Shown: positions 1-7,065 of the stretch, one piece after another | How positions within the stretch are numbered: the stretch's first letter is position 1 | How the letters are laid out: the number at the start of each line of letters is the position of its first letter | Source of the DNA: a virus | Reading direction: 5' to 3' (one strand) | DNA length: 38,689 bases | Virus record (IMG/VR): IMGVR_UViG_3300031977_001338 | Span: 1 to 38,689 of that record | The notes under the pieces: generated by a model | Databases searched by the model: none | Seen by the model: only the letters and a program-made list of their open reading frames with translations | What the model was told of the DNA's origin: nothing | Position numbers and translations under genes: made by a program

Positions 1-109
1 TTACTTGACTTTCTGTTAAAACGTCAGTATCGTAAGATAAAGCGGTGTTTAAAACCCACCTGCTAGGCGGAGTATATGTTGCGTCTAATAAACGATTAAA
101 TCGGCCCAT
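1..109 (-). CDS. 5' end of a leftward phage gene, cut by the left edge
   Basis: An open frame runs from an ATG at 109 to the left edge without a stop and encodes 36 residues, starting MGRFNRLLDATYTPPSRWVL. A strong Shine-Dalgarno GGAGG (minus strand, 119-115) lies 5 nt before this ATG. A second in-frame ATG at 112 is only 2 nt from the SD, so 109 is preferred. A minus-strand TATAAATA late-promoter element lies just upstream (144-151), so the gene is probably late, and structural or assembly-related. I do not recognise the family from this fragment. Confidence 0.7.
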   Translation of the reverse strand, partial: MGRFNRLLDATYTPPSRWVLNTALSYDTDVLTESQV

Positions 110-121
110 CATTTCCTCCAA

Positions 122-129
122 TATAAATA
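122..129 (+). promoter_or_regulatory. T4-type late promoter (TATAAATA) for the rightward operon
   Basis: A perfect TATAAATA octamer, the T4 late promoter core recognised by the gp55-type sigma factor, lies 32 nt before the ATG at 162. It would start transcription near 135-140 and feed the seven-gene rightward operon. It interleaves with an opposed copy at 144-151. Confidence 0.65.
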
Positions 130-143
130 TGGTTAAACCTAGT

Positions 144-151
144 TATTTATA
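144..151 (-). promoter_or_regulatory. T4-type late promoter (TATAAATA), leftward
   Basis: The minus strand reads TATAAATA within CCTTATAAATAAC, 35 nt upstream of the leftward start at 109. The same CTTATAAATA context recurs at 21288-21295 and 29106-29113, which supports a real late-promoter class. Together with 122-129 it makes an overlapping divergent late promoter pair. Confidence 0.65.
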
Positions 152-161
152 AGGAACAAAT

Positions 162-1496
162 ATGGCATATCTAACATTTGATATAGAAAAGAAAGGAGAC
201 ACAAGAGTTGGTATCTTCTTAGATAAGTGTAAAAAAGGAAAGGGACACATGACTACGATCCCACCTGGTAATACACAAGCGTCTGGCAAGAGTGTAGTTC
301 TCTCTCACATTCAAGAAAAAAACGGCAACAAGCATAATTTGAGAACTATTCGTTTGGACGATTTGAGACGTATCGTTAGAGGCTCAGGTTATAAACTTCT
401 AGATTCCAAAGGTGAAGAGTTTGGTATCACTCGTATACACAAATCAGACGACTATAAGGATGATGGCAAGGCAGGATTTAATAAAGGCAACGTTGCTGAG
501 ATACTATTTGCCGGTGCCATATTCCTTAGATTCGTATCTAAATCAGAGAAAGTAACAGAGCAGAAATTAAAACAGTTTATTAGAGCATTGCCTAATAGAA
601 ATGTAGGCAGAATATCTCAACTAAGCCCCAATAAAATATCTTCCGTTAGAAAGGATGCCGTTCACTTCTTCTGGGGCTTATCTCAAAACAATTATGATGC
701 TGTTAAAAACATGGACTTATGGTCTGCATGGAAACAACTTATTTCAGCATCGCTTACATACGCTAATAGTGCTAGAGTATCAGAGTACGCCGACGCTTTT
801 TATACAAACAATCTACACAATAGAATTGTCGTTATGGCTGACGGTGAGAGTGATCAAACAGGCACAAAGGTAGACGTTAGAGTAACTGCTAATGATCATA
901 ATAAAAAACAAGTTCCTGTAGATTTAGCTATTTCCCTAAAGGCAGGACCAGTCAAACAATTTGGACAATATGGCGGTGTATCGTATGATGTACAGAAAAA
1001 AATGTGGGATGAATTCTTTGGTATTAGGATGTCTTTCCAAGAGGCACAATTTTATAGCAAGTTTGGTACTGAGGATCATGACAACGATGCGAGAGACGCT
1101 TTAAATTATTCTTACGAAAAGCAGGCACCACATGCTGCCAAAGCACTTCAAACTGCTAAAGGATTAGATAAGTTTTTTAAGGCAGTAAACTTTCATATGA
1201 CACGAGATGAGAACCCGGTGTACCTAGTTCAATTAACTGACAGGGGTGAGGCAATTCAATACGACACAAATAATCTCGCAGAAAAACTAAAAGGGTTCAA
1301 GTTTAAATCAAAAATGGGCAAGAGTGGCCAATTGCCCAAATTAAGTATAATGACAGAGATAGATGGTAAGGAAGATGTGTTCCTAGATATGCGTGTTAAG
1401 AAGGGCGACTATTTAAAAGACGGCACACCTTATTACAGAAACATTTTTGAAAAAGGCAAGCACTTTACAAAGCTATTGAGTGTACTTATTGACTAA
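162..1496 (+). CDS. conserved phage protein, possible PD-(D/E)XK-type nuclease
   Basis: A 444-residue soluble protein, first gene of the rightward operon, behind a late promoter and an AAGGA Shine-Dalgarno. I do not recognise it by name. The middle resembles a PD-(D/E)XK nuclease core: a helix with a conserved-looking acid (GNVAEIL, E113), a strand TKVDVRV (D238) and a strand VDLAISLKAG (K260), followed by KQFGQYGG. The SLKxG..KQFGQ pattern is one I associate with restriction-endonuclease-like folds. S258 replaces the usual acid of (D/E)xK, so activity is uncertain. The next gene's ATG follows 1 nt after the stop. It could equally be a structural or DNA-binding protein; the nuclease idea is inference. 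Confidence 0.55.
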   Translation: MAYLTFDIEKKGDTRVGIFLDKCKKGKGHMTTIPPGNTQASGKSVVLSHIQEKNGNKHNLRTIRLDDLRRIVRGSGYKLLDSKGEEFGITRIHKSDDYKDDGKAGFNKGNVAEILFAGAIFLRFVSKSEKVTEQKLKQFIRALPNRNVGRISQLSPNKISSVRKDAVHFFWGLSQNNYDAVKNMDLWSAWKQLISASLTYANSARVSEYADAFYTNNLHNRIVVMADGESDQTGTKVDVRVTANDHNKKQVPVDLAISLKAGPVKQFGQYGGVSYDVQKKMWDEFFGIRMSFQEAQFYSKFGTEDHDNDARDALNYSYEKQAPHAAKALQTAKGLDKFFKAVNFHMTRDENPVYLVQLTDRGEAIQYDTNNLAEKLKGFKFKSKMGKSGQLPKLSIMTEIDGKEDVFLDMRVKKGDYLKDGTPYYRNIFEKGKHFTKLLSVLID

Positions 1497-1497
1497 G

Positions 1498-2007
1498 ATG
1501 AAGGTTTATCGGCTCAAAGATGTAATCAAACCAGAAGAAAGAGAAGAGCTGTTGAGCCTAGCAAAGTCCTCAACATGGTTGGGACATTACATAGATGACA
1601 AAGGTTTTGCAAGACTGGACGGCCCAGAAGGCACAGATTATAATATGTTACGTTTAGATCCATATCACAAGACACCAAACTTTATTGCTGCTAGATATGG
1701 CATTAAACCAATGGGCATGTCTCTTATAAAGTCTCCCCCAAATAGTCAATTAGATTGGCATAACGATCCCAATGTAAGAATGGTAAACATTACAGTTCCT
1801 CTTGCCGGGGGATCCAGAGATATCTGGTACGAAACAGATGAGGGTATAGAAGTCATTAGTTACGATTATCCTGTAGTGATAGATTCCCGCACTAAACACA
1901 GAGCAGAATACAATGGAGAAGAAGACTCTTATGTGTTGCAACTATCTAGCGCTGGGCCTTGGGATAAAGTAATAGAAAAACTAAAGGACAGGGAATTGAT
2001 TGTATGA
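1498..2007 (+). CDS. 2OG-Fe(II) oxygenase-like protein
   Basis: A 169-residue protein resembling phage 2-oxoglutarate/Fe(II) dioxygenases, which hydroxylate or demethylate proteins, nucleic acids or small molecules. The metal-binding pattern is visible: H88-x-D90 in LDWHNDP and a distal H134 in TKHRAEYNG, inside predicted beta strands of a double-stranded beta-helix. The arginine that usually binds 2-oxoglutarate about ten residues after the distal histidine is not evident, so it may be a divergent member or only cupin-like. The start at 1498 gives a 1-nt gap to the previous stop; a TTG at 1480 is a poorer choice. It ends in an ATGA overlap with the next gene, indicating translational coupling. 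Confidence 0.6.
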   Translation: MKVYRLKDVIKPEEREELLSLAKSSTWLGHYIDDKGFARLDGPEGTDYNMLRLDPYHKTPNFIAARYGIKPMGMSLIKSPPNSQLDWHNDPNVRMVNITVPLAGGSRDIWYETDEGIEVISYDYPVVIDSRTKHRAEYNGEEDSYVLQLSSAGPWDKVIEKLKDRELIV

Positions 2008-2525
2008 CTAGTCTTTTTTTCTTATTTCAGTGTCGCGATGGCTTATACATAGTTGATAGTAACCATGTACAAGATGTTCCAAAACCCCGTGAGTTAATCA
2101 GAAGAGTCTCTACCGTAGAACAATGTCGCGAAATAGCAGAACAAATTGGGCTACCTATCGTATCAGATACTGCTAGAAAGAGAACTAGAAAGCACACTGA
2201 GGAAGGCAGGCAGAGAATTAGAGAAGCTAAACTGGGCGACAATCATCCACATAAACAAGGTTTAAAAGAAGAGCACAAAGAAAAGATATCTAAGACAATG
2301 CAAGGCACTAGAGTAGGTGAAAACAATCCAATGTATGGCAGACGCCATAAAATCTCTACTAGAGAGAAGATGCATGAGGCTTGGATACATAGAGAAAGAC
2401 GCTATTGGGTTTGTGCTCCCAACGGCAAAGCAACCACAATACCAAAGTCCGAACCTGTACCAGAAGGATGGCAAAAGGGTAAGTTCTTTGATCCCTACAA
2501 ACCAGATACAGACGAGTTATTATGA
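2004..2525 (+). CDS. NUMOD3-motif DNA-binding protein (homing-endonuclease remnant or relative)
   Basis: This 173-residue basic protein carries two to three NUMOD3-type repeats, the DNA-binding modules normally found C-terminal to GIY-YIG or HNH homing nuclease domains. The units are around residues 64-86 (ending GDNHPHKQG) and 87-118 (GENNPMYGRRHKIS), followed by a third helix to about 126. No GIY-YIG or HNH catalytic motif is present; the N-terminal 50 residues are unrelated. The C-terminal 40 residues (VCAPNGKATTIPKSEPVPEGW) look like the short tail domain seen in phage homing-type proteins. It begins in an ATGA overlap with the oxygenase gene and ends in an overlap-type junction with the next. 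It is either a decayed mobile endonuclease or a DNA-binding protein now serving the phage. Confidence 0.65.
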   Translation: MTSLFFLFQCRDGLYIVDSNHVQDVPKPRELIRRVSTVEQCREIAEQIGLPIVSDTARKRTRKHTEEGRQRIREAKLGDNHPHKQGLKEEHKEKISKTMQGTRVGENNPMYGRRHKISTREKMHEAWIHRERRYWVCAPNGKATTIPKSEPVPEGWQKGKFFDPYKPDTDELL

Positions 2526-2526
2526 C

Positions 2527-2952
2527 ATGCTTAAACAACTTACATCATTAGATGAACCTGCAGCTGAACACATTGCAAACGATCCTGTTAGAGGACATAT
2601 ACCAGCAATAGACAGAATTTCCAATAACAAAGAAGTTTATTATTGGGAAAAAGACGGAGAAGTAGCTGCTATGGTGTGCGTTGCACACTGTAGTTATGTT
2701 CCAGAAGATGAAGATGAGATTAACAATGAGGGTACGGATTATGCTATACTCTACACCATATGGTCCTACTCTCACTTTGCTGGAAGAAGATTAGCGCTCT
2801 CTCTTGTCGATCACTTTAGGCAAAAAGGCATTGCCAAAGGTGTTTATACACTTAGCCCTAAAACGGATACTGCCAGAAGATTTCATATGGCAAATAGGGC
2901 TACTTTATACCGTGAGAACGAAAACACATATAATTTTTATTACAGACTATGA
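2527..2952 (+). CDS. GNAT-family N-acetyltransferase
   Basis: A 141-residue protein with the GNAT layout: strands VYYWEKDGEVAAMVCVAH, then AILYTIWSYSHFAGRRLALSL (an acetyl-CoA-binding A-like turn, FAGRRLA, leading into a helix), then GVYTLSPKTDTARRFHMANR and a terminal NTYNFYYRL strand. Such proteins move acetyl groups from acetyl-CoA to amines; the substrate is unknown. The frame is open upstream to 2317 but that part overlaps the NUMOD3 gene, so the ATG at 2527, just after the upstream stop at 2523-2525, is chosen. It ends in an ATGA overlap with the kinase gene. A second possible GNAT domain is fused to a glycosyltransferase at 33184-34560. Confidence 0.65.
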   Translation: MLKQLTSLDEPAAEHIANDPVRGHIPAIDRISNNKEVYYWEKDGEVAAMVCVAHCSYVPEDEDEINNEGTDYAILYTIWSYSHFAGRRLALSLVDHFRQKGIAKGVYTLSPKTDTARRFHMANRATLYRENENTYNFYYRL

Positions 2953-3383
2953 AAATATTAATTTGCGGCTTACCAGGTTCTGGTAAATCTACGTTAGCAA
3001 AAGAATTGGCGTATCATTTCCTTTTGCCCCACCATAATGCTGACACCATCAGAGAACTATACGACGATTGGGATTTCTCTGAAGCAGGTAGATGGCGTCA
3101 GGCACTTCGTATGAAAGATTATTATGGTATACTTGACTTTGTTTGTCCAACCGCTTATACTAGAGAGCTAGTACAGGCAGATTATATTATTTGGATGGAT
3201 ACTATCAAGGAAGGCAGGTTTGAAGATACAAATAAAATCTTCGAGCCATTAGATAACTATAACATAAGGATAACACAATGGATTGGACAAAACCAACTAC
3301 GCAACTCCTTGGAAGGTTTCAACCCTGGCATAAAGGGCATACAGAACTTTTTAAGCGAGCAATTGACAAAACTGGCCAAGTAG
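2949..3383 (+). CDS. adenylylsulfate (APS) kinase-like P-loop kinase
   Basis: A 144-residue P-loop kinase resembling CysC-type APS kinases, which phosphorylate adenosine 5'-phosphosulfate to PAPS, the donor used by sulfotransferases. Visible motifs are Walker A GLPGSGKST (7-15), a NADTIR segment (30-35) matching the GDNVR substrate loop of APS kinases, DFSEAGRWRQ (42-51) matching the GFS..DR..NIRR region, and an IWMDT strand (81-85). It is shorter than classical CysC (about 200 residues). The last 35 codons overlap the next gene in another frame, which is unusual. Substrate assignment is inference; related phage kinases may act on other nucleotides. Three sulfotransferase-like genes occur elsewhere in the window. 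Confidence 0.65.
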   Translation: MKILICGLPGSGKSTLAKELAYHFLLPHHNADTIRELYDDWDFSEAGRWRQALRMKDYYGILDFVCPTAYTRELVQADYIIWMDTIKEGRFEDTNKIFEPLDNYNIRITQWIGQNQLRNSLEGFNPGIKGIQNFLSEQLTKLAK

Positions 3384-3664
3384 CTATTTTACTTAGAGCT
3401 TCTGATGGATCAGAAGGTAACCCATACGACTTTGATCAACGTGCTGTTCAAATTACAACCGCTTTAGCTAAAGAGGGTTTCTATTCTGGAGAGCATTATA
3501 TCATTTGTAACGTACCTAATATTTCGCACATTACATATGGTAGAGATGTGGGTTACACTATTGAACAAGAGAAGTTAGACGACGATGTAGAATCAATTTC
3601 TGCTACCAATATTCGTAAAGGACTGCAACAAATTGCAGCCACACACCCTAAGGTTAATGGATAG
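3278..3664 (+). CDS. HxGH-superfamily nucleotidyltransferase (NMN adenylyltransferase-like)
   Basis: A 128-residue nucleotidyltransferase of the HxGH alpha/beta phosphodiesterase superfamily. GRFQPWHKGH (12-21) is the nucleotide-binding motif in the form typical of NadM/NadR-type NMN adenylyltransferases, and ISATNIR (107-113) is the C-terminal ISxTxxR motif. The start has a good Shine-Dalgarno (AAGGA, 7-8 nt before the ATG), although it lies inside the 3' end of the upstream kinase gene (106-nt overlap). Likely reaction: transfer of a nucleotidyl group from ATP or CTP to a phosphorylated substrate. ATP sulfurylase belongs to the same superfamily, so pairing with an APS kinase is suggestive, but the motif fits NMNAT better. 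Confidence 0.75.
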   Translation: MDWTKPTTQLLGRFQPWHKGHTELFKRAIDKTGQVAILLRASDGSEGNPYDFDQRAVQITTALAKEGFYSGEHYIICNVPNISHITYGRDVGYTIEQEKLDDDVESISATNIRKGLQQIAATHPKVNG

Positions 3665-3845
3665 CGTTAGTAAGACTATAGCAAAAACAATAAGTTGGAG
3701 AATAGTCGCCACTGTCACCACAATGATAACAGCTTGGATCATTGTGGGTGACTGGCGAGTAGGGCTGGCGATAGGAACCGCCGAGTTTTTTGTTAAGATG
3801 TTTGTGTATTACATACACGAAAGGCTCTGGACTAAGAGCGAATAA
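3657..3845 (+). CDS. DUF2061-like small membrane protein
   Basis: A 62-residue protein with the DUF2061 look: SKTIAKTISWRIVATVTTMI then WIIVGDWRVGLAIGTAEFF, ending YYIHERLW. Two hydrophobic segments, about residues 12-30 and 36-52, predict a two-pass inner-membrane protein. Function is unknown for the family. The ATG at 3657 overlaps the upstream stop by 8 nt; an earlier ATG at 3633 would extend further into the nucleotidyltransferase gene and is less likely. It is the last gene of the rightward operon and converges with the methyltransferase gene, overlapping it tail-to-tail by 14 bp, so no intergenic terminator fits between them. Confidence 0.7.
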   Translation: MDSVSKTIAKTISWRIVATVTTMITAWIIVGDWRVGLAIGTAEFFVKMFVYYIHERLWTKSE

Positions 3846-4449
3846 CTGTAAAGCCCTGTTTACTCACAACCTCAACCTCGGCGTTAGGATACACTTCTTT
3901 GATAGCTTTTTGTGTACCAGGCCAGTTTGGTGTGTTGTCGTGAACGCACATAATACCACCTTTGACAATTCTGCGTTGCCAATACTCTAGTGCGTCTTTA
4001 CATGCTTGGTAATTGTGATCTGCATCATAGAAGACACAATCTACCATTATATTCCACTCAAACTTAGGTGTAAAGACTGCTTTCTGTACAGTGATGTTTT
4101 CGTAGGGCTCTGTGTTCTTTTTAAAATTGTTGTATTGTTCTTCACCGGTGCATTTAAATTGCTCCATGTGATCCATTCTTTCATCACTACCCATATACTC
4201 AACATTGAGTCCTGCTGCTTTAGCTTTGTTGAGTTCGTCTTGTGTTGGGCGTCGAGGGTTTAGTCCCTCAAATTTGTCAATAGCGTGGATCTTGAAGTCT
4301 TTACCATTTGTTTCAAATGCTTCTGCCCATGCAACGGTACTCTTTCCTTGGAAACATCCAACTTCTACTAGAATACCTTTTTGGGGGAGTAGGTGAGAAA
4401 CGACTGCATTAACTGCGAGGACATCGTCCTCGTAGAACATACCGATCAT
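3832..4449 (-). CDS. class I SAM-dependent methyltransferase
   Basis: A 205-residue Rossmann-fold methyltransferase of the Methyltransf_24-like type. SAM-binding motif I is VEVGCFQGKST (28-38); IHAIDKFEG follows as the second strand with its acidic residue, and VDCVFYDADHNYQ gives motif IV, then GGIMCVHDN. Small or glycan substrates are typical of such phage enzymes, but none can be named. Frame extends upstream to 4557 but that overlaps the neighbouring gene; the ATG at 4449, 4 nt after the upstream stop, is preferred (ATG at 4440 is possible). The 3' end overlaps the convergent DUF2061 gene by 14 bp. Confidence 0.75.
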   Translation of the reverse strand: MIGMFYEDDVLAVNAVVSHLLPQKGILVEVGCFQGKSTVAWAEAFETNGKDFKIHAIDKFEGLNPRRPTQDELNKAKAAGLNVEYMGSDERMDHMEQFKCTGEEQYNNFKKNTEPYENITVQKAVFTPKFEWNIMVDCVFYDADHNYQACKDALEYWQRRIVKGGIMCVHDNTPNWPGTQKAIKEVYPNAEVEVVSKQGFTVIRS

Positions 4450-4453
4450 TGTT

Positions 4454-4960
4454 TTATACCTTTGCTGCTGCTGCCTTAGTCTTTCGGGTTCTTTTTGCTT
4501 TTGGTTTTTCGGGCTTGTTGTACTCTGTAATGCCCAGAAGAGGTAACATTCCCTCAAGTTTAGGATACATGTCTAACAACTTACCATCTTTAACTGCTGT
4601 TAGAACTTCTGCCTCTCTGTGGTGCAATCCTTCTAAAATTTGTACCCAATTAGATTCTTGTTTCCAAGTAGGTAGTTTTTTCATATTAGAACCAGGTTCC
4701 ATAAACTGTCTAATACGTCTCCATTCTAGTGTAAGAGTCGTTTCTCCCATACCGTCAGGAATATCTTTTTGAAGTTTAGTAGTAGAGGGCATACCTTCTG
4801 GTAGTCCCCACTCAGGCTTCTCAGCGCCAACACCAATACGAACTATAGGTACTAGTGTTTGGTTAGTGGGTGCCCATTGTTTTAGTCTTGCGACTTGTTC
4901 TTCTGGTGTGTCGACTTTAAATACCCATTCAAAGCCTTCATTGATTTGTCTAAATTTCAT
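4454..4960 (-). CDS. conserved myovirus protein of unknown function (possibly DUF6433)
   Basis: A 168-residue soluble protein with a strongly basic alanine/lysine tail (KPKAKRTRKTKAAAAKV). The segment LHHREAEVLTAVKDGKL resembles a protein I recall next to RNase H in marine T4-like phages and may be DUF6433, but I cannot confirm this. No catalytic motif is visible. The basic tail suggests nucleic-acid contact. It is 11 nt downstream of the RNase H gene, so it probably shares its transcript and could act in replication or recombination. Confidence 0.6.
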   Translation of the reverse strand: MKFRQINEGFEWVFKVDTPEEQVARLKQWAPTNQTLVPIVRIGVGAEKPEWGLPEGMPSTTKLQKDIPDGMGETTLTLEWRRIRQFMEPGSNMKKLPTWKQESNWVQILEGLHHREAEVLTAVKDGKLLDMYPKLEGMLPLLGITEYNKPEKPKAKRTRKTKAAAAKV

Positions 4961-4971
4961 AGTGTCTCCAT

Positions 4972-5871
4972 TTAAAAATCTTCTATCACTTCCATCATTA
5001 GTTTCATTCTGTTCTTGATGAAGTAGTTCAACAGTTGGCTTCTATCGCCACCTTGTTGTCGTTCATAACTATTTATAATACTTTCTTTAATATCATCTGG
5101 CGTTTTAGACAAATCGACTAACATCTGATTACGATTAAATCCATGTGCCATCTCAGAATTTACTACAAACTCTTCTGGCTTCATACCTTTCCACTCTGCC
5201 AACAATGCCTTTTTAATAGGGCGTTGTCGTTTACCCTCTGCAAAAGTATCGTCTGCAGATAGCATATTAGGTATACCGTCTCCTTTGTCGCCTGTAATAA
5301 TGTGTTCCATAAGAACTTTATCAGCAGGCTCTTTAATCTTAACCCACTTCTTAAATGCAGGTGCAAACTGTTTCACATTGCTCCACTTCTGTAACTGATT
5401 GAAGTCATGATCACCTGAGATAATAAGAAATGGTTCTGGGGAGGGATCGTCAAACAATCCCCCAACTGCTTCACCAGACGTTTGGCTGTACTCTGCCAAT
5501 GTGCCAATCACATCATCAGCTTCAGCTCCGTCTACATCAATAACAGGATACGGAAAAACTTCTTCCAATTCTTGTCTAATAATGTGCAGTGCATCAAATA
5601 TGCTGTTCCAGTCAAAGTCTGAATCATCACGAGCCTTCTTACGGTGCGATTTGTAATAAGGAAATACCTTACGCCTCCAGTAATGCCTGTTGTCCATAGC
5701 AATTACTAGTTCGCCATACTCAGCACCAAACCTATTACGATAAGAACGCAATGTATTTAAAATCATATGCCTAAGTAGATTAACATCTACCTCTATAGAG
5801 GCATCTCTACGATTACCAATCTCTGCCATAAAGTTAGCAATGGCTACCTGATTAAAGTCTACAACAATCAT
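4972..5871 (-). CDS. rnh: RNase H / 5'-3' exonuclease (T4 Rnh-like)
   Basis: A 299-residue FEN-family 5' nuclease like T4 RNase H, which removes RNA primers and adjacent DNA from lagging-strand fragments. Acidic metal-binding signatures are in order: VVDFNQ near the N-terminus, VIAMDN (about 57-62), VDGAEADDVIG (about 115-125), ISGDHDFNQL and ITGDKGDGIPN. The YWRRKVFPYYKSHRK segment matches the basic helical-arch region. Length matches T4 Rnh (305). Start ATG overlaps the upstream stop (ATGA at 5868-5871). A TATAAATA lies inside the gene at 5070-5077 (minus strand) and could drive the next gene late. Confidence 0.9.
   Translation of the reverse strand: MIVVDFNQVAIANFMAEIGNRRDASIEVDVNLLRHMILNTLRSYRNRFGAEYGELVIAMDNRHYWRRKVFPYYKSHRKKARDDSDFDWNSIFDALHIIRQELEEVFPYPVIDVDGAEADDVIGTLAEYSQTSGEAVGGLFDDPSPEPFLIISGDHDFNQLQKWSNVKQFAPAFKKWVKIKEPADKVLMEHIITGDKGDGIPNMLSADDTFAEGKRQRPIKKALLAEWKGMKPEEFVVNSEMAHGFNRNQMLVDLSKTPDDIKESIINSYERQQGGDRSQLLNYFIKNRMKLMMEVIEDF
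5070..5077 (-). promoter_or_regulatory. possible T4-type late promoter inside rnh
   Basis: Minus strand TATAAATA occurs within the rnh coding sequence, about 110 nt upstream of the start at 4960. Matches of eight bases arise by chance in AT-rich coding DNA, and the flanking bases (TAGTTATG) differ from the CTTATAAATA context of the other late promoters, so confidence is low. Confidence 0.25.
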
Positions 5872-7010
5872 TCTTTAATCCTCAAAATTACAGAGTTAGG
5901 TTGTACCCTAGTCTTAACAACCATCTTTTTACCACGGATATTATCCATGAACTTATGTAAGCCATTAGCTCGTGCCTTCATAAATGCTGGCACAATCTCT
6001 TCAGGCTTCCTAACAGTCTTTTCGTAAGACTTGGTATCTGAATAGTTTTCAATAGCAGTACCTTTAACACTGAGGCCGCCAGCATATTCTGAGGCATATA
6101 CACAGAGTCGCTTACGTTTAACGTCATACATCCAAACCTCTGAGGCACCAATAATTGCTACAGGGTTAACTGATGTAATGCCTAAGTCAGCGTCTTGTGC
6201 TAAGTAGCGTAGTCGACGTACAAGTTTGTTCTTGTCAGTAGGACGCTTCTTCCTGATACGAGTAATCTTCTTAGCTTGTTTCTCATTCATTAGAAATGAT
6301 TCACAAGCGTCATAGAACTCAATAATCTTTCTAACTGTAGTTACTTTTAGATTAGAAAACCCTTCAAGTAGCTGCTTGTCCCAATCACTAGGATCAGATA
6401 GTTGACGTACCTGTTGTAACTCCAACATTTCGTCTTTGTACTGTCCTAACTCGGAGAACATTCTATTAATCTCAGCAGCATTTAGATTGAAGTCTTTTAA
6501 CGCTGTAACAGCTCGGGGAGTTTTGCCGTCCACAATATCATCAATGCCTTGTTCAATGTAGCACATTGCGTTATTCTGGTTCTCACGAATTGCCACAACC
6601 TTTTTAGGCTTAGGCTTAGGTGCATCATCTTCATCTTCTTCCCAAGTAGACTTAGGTTTTGTTTTTGCCTTTTCTAGAAACTCATTTAGTTTCCTGTCAA
6701 TATAGTTTCTAGCAGATGTAGTCATCCATCCTGTCTTAGAATGAACAAAACAATACTTACCAACATGGTTAAAGTTCCAATCTGATAAGGTTAGAATAGA
6801 AGAAATATCTTCTTTAGTTAGACCTGAATCTTTACGAAGCCAAGTCTTAAATGCTGCACGAAGAACTTTGTCTGAGATTTCATATCGAACAAAGTAGTCA
6901 ATATTCCTCCACTCGTTCTCACGTTCAGCTTCGTCTTCAATTAGTGCAAGCTGTACCCAATGCGGTTCAGGCATCAGATAGGTGCTGCGTTGTCGTTTAG
7001 TTTTTGCCAT
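5868..7010 (-). CDS. conserved phage protein of unknown function, upstream of rnh
   Basis: A 380-residue soluble protein, rich in charged residues, with no recognised enzyme motif. It has a basic N-terminus (MAKTKRQR), a low-complexity acidic/lysine-proline linker at about residues 121-138 (EEDEDDAPKPKPKK), a helical middle and a basic segment KKITRIRKKRP around 245-255. The linker suggests two domains. It starts behind a near-perfect sigma-70 promoter (7037-7065) with Shine-Dalgarno AGGAG 7 nt before the ATG, and overlaps rnh by 4 nt. This places it as the first gene of an early rnh operon and suggests a replication-linked role, which is inference. Confidence 0.65.
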   Translation of the reverse strand: MAKTKRQRSTYLMPEPHWVQLALIEDEAERENEWRNIDYFVRYEISDKVLRAAFKTWLRKDSGLTKEDISSILTLSDWNFNHVGKYCFVHSKTGWMTTSARNYIDRKLNEFLEKAKTKPKSTWEEDEDDAPKPKPKKVVAIRENQNNAMCYIEQGIDDIVDGKTPRAVTALKDFNLNAAEINRMFSELGQYKDEMLELQQVRQLSDPSDWDKQLLEGFSNLKVTTVRKIIEFYDACESFLMNEKQAKKITRIRKKRPTDKNKLVRRLRYLAQDADLGITSVNPVAIIGASEVWMYDVKRKRLCVYASEYAGGLSVKGTAIENYSDTKSYEKTVRKPEEIVPAFMKARANGLHKFMDNIRGKKMVVKTRVQPNSVILRIKE

Positions 7011-7036
7011 AGAAGGACTCCTTAATTTACCTACTA

Positions 7037-7065
7037 ATTATAACATCGGTAGATCAAGATGTCAA
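7037..7065 (-). promoter_or_regulatory. consensus sigma-70 promoter for the 7010-rnh operon
   Basis: Minus strand: TTGACA (7065-7060), 17-nt spacer, TATAAT (7042-7037). Both hexamers and the spacing match the bacterial housekeeping consensus. The predicted start is near 7030, 20 nt before the ATG at 7010. The -35 box lies in the last codons of the upstream sulfotransferase gene. Confidence 0.85.

Noticed and set aside
2949-3383. Calling the kinase a frameshifted pseudogene
   Set aside because: All kinase motifs lie before the overlap, both frames look intact, and the downstream gene has a good SD. Kept as a gene with an odd 3' end.
3278-3664. Reading the HxGH enzyme as an ATP sulfurylase
   Set aside because: Its GRFQPWHKGH and ISATNIR motifs fit NMNAT-like enzymes better. 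Sulfurylase would need QxRNPxHxxH-type sequence and more length.
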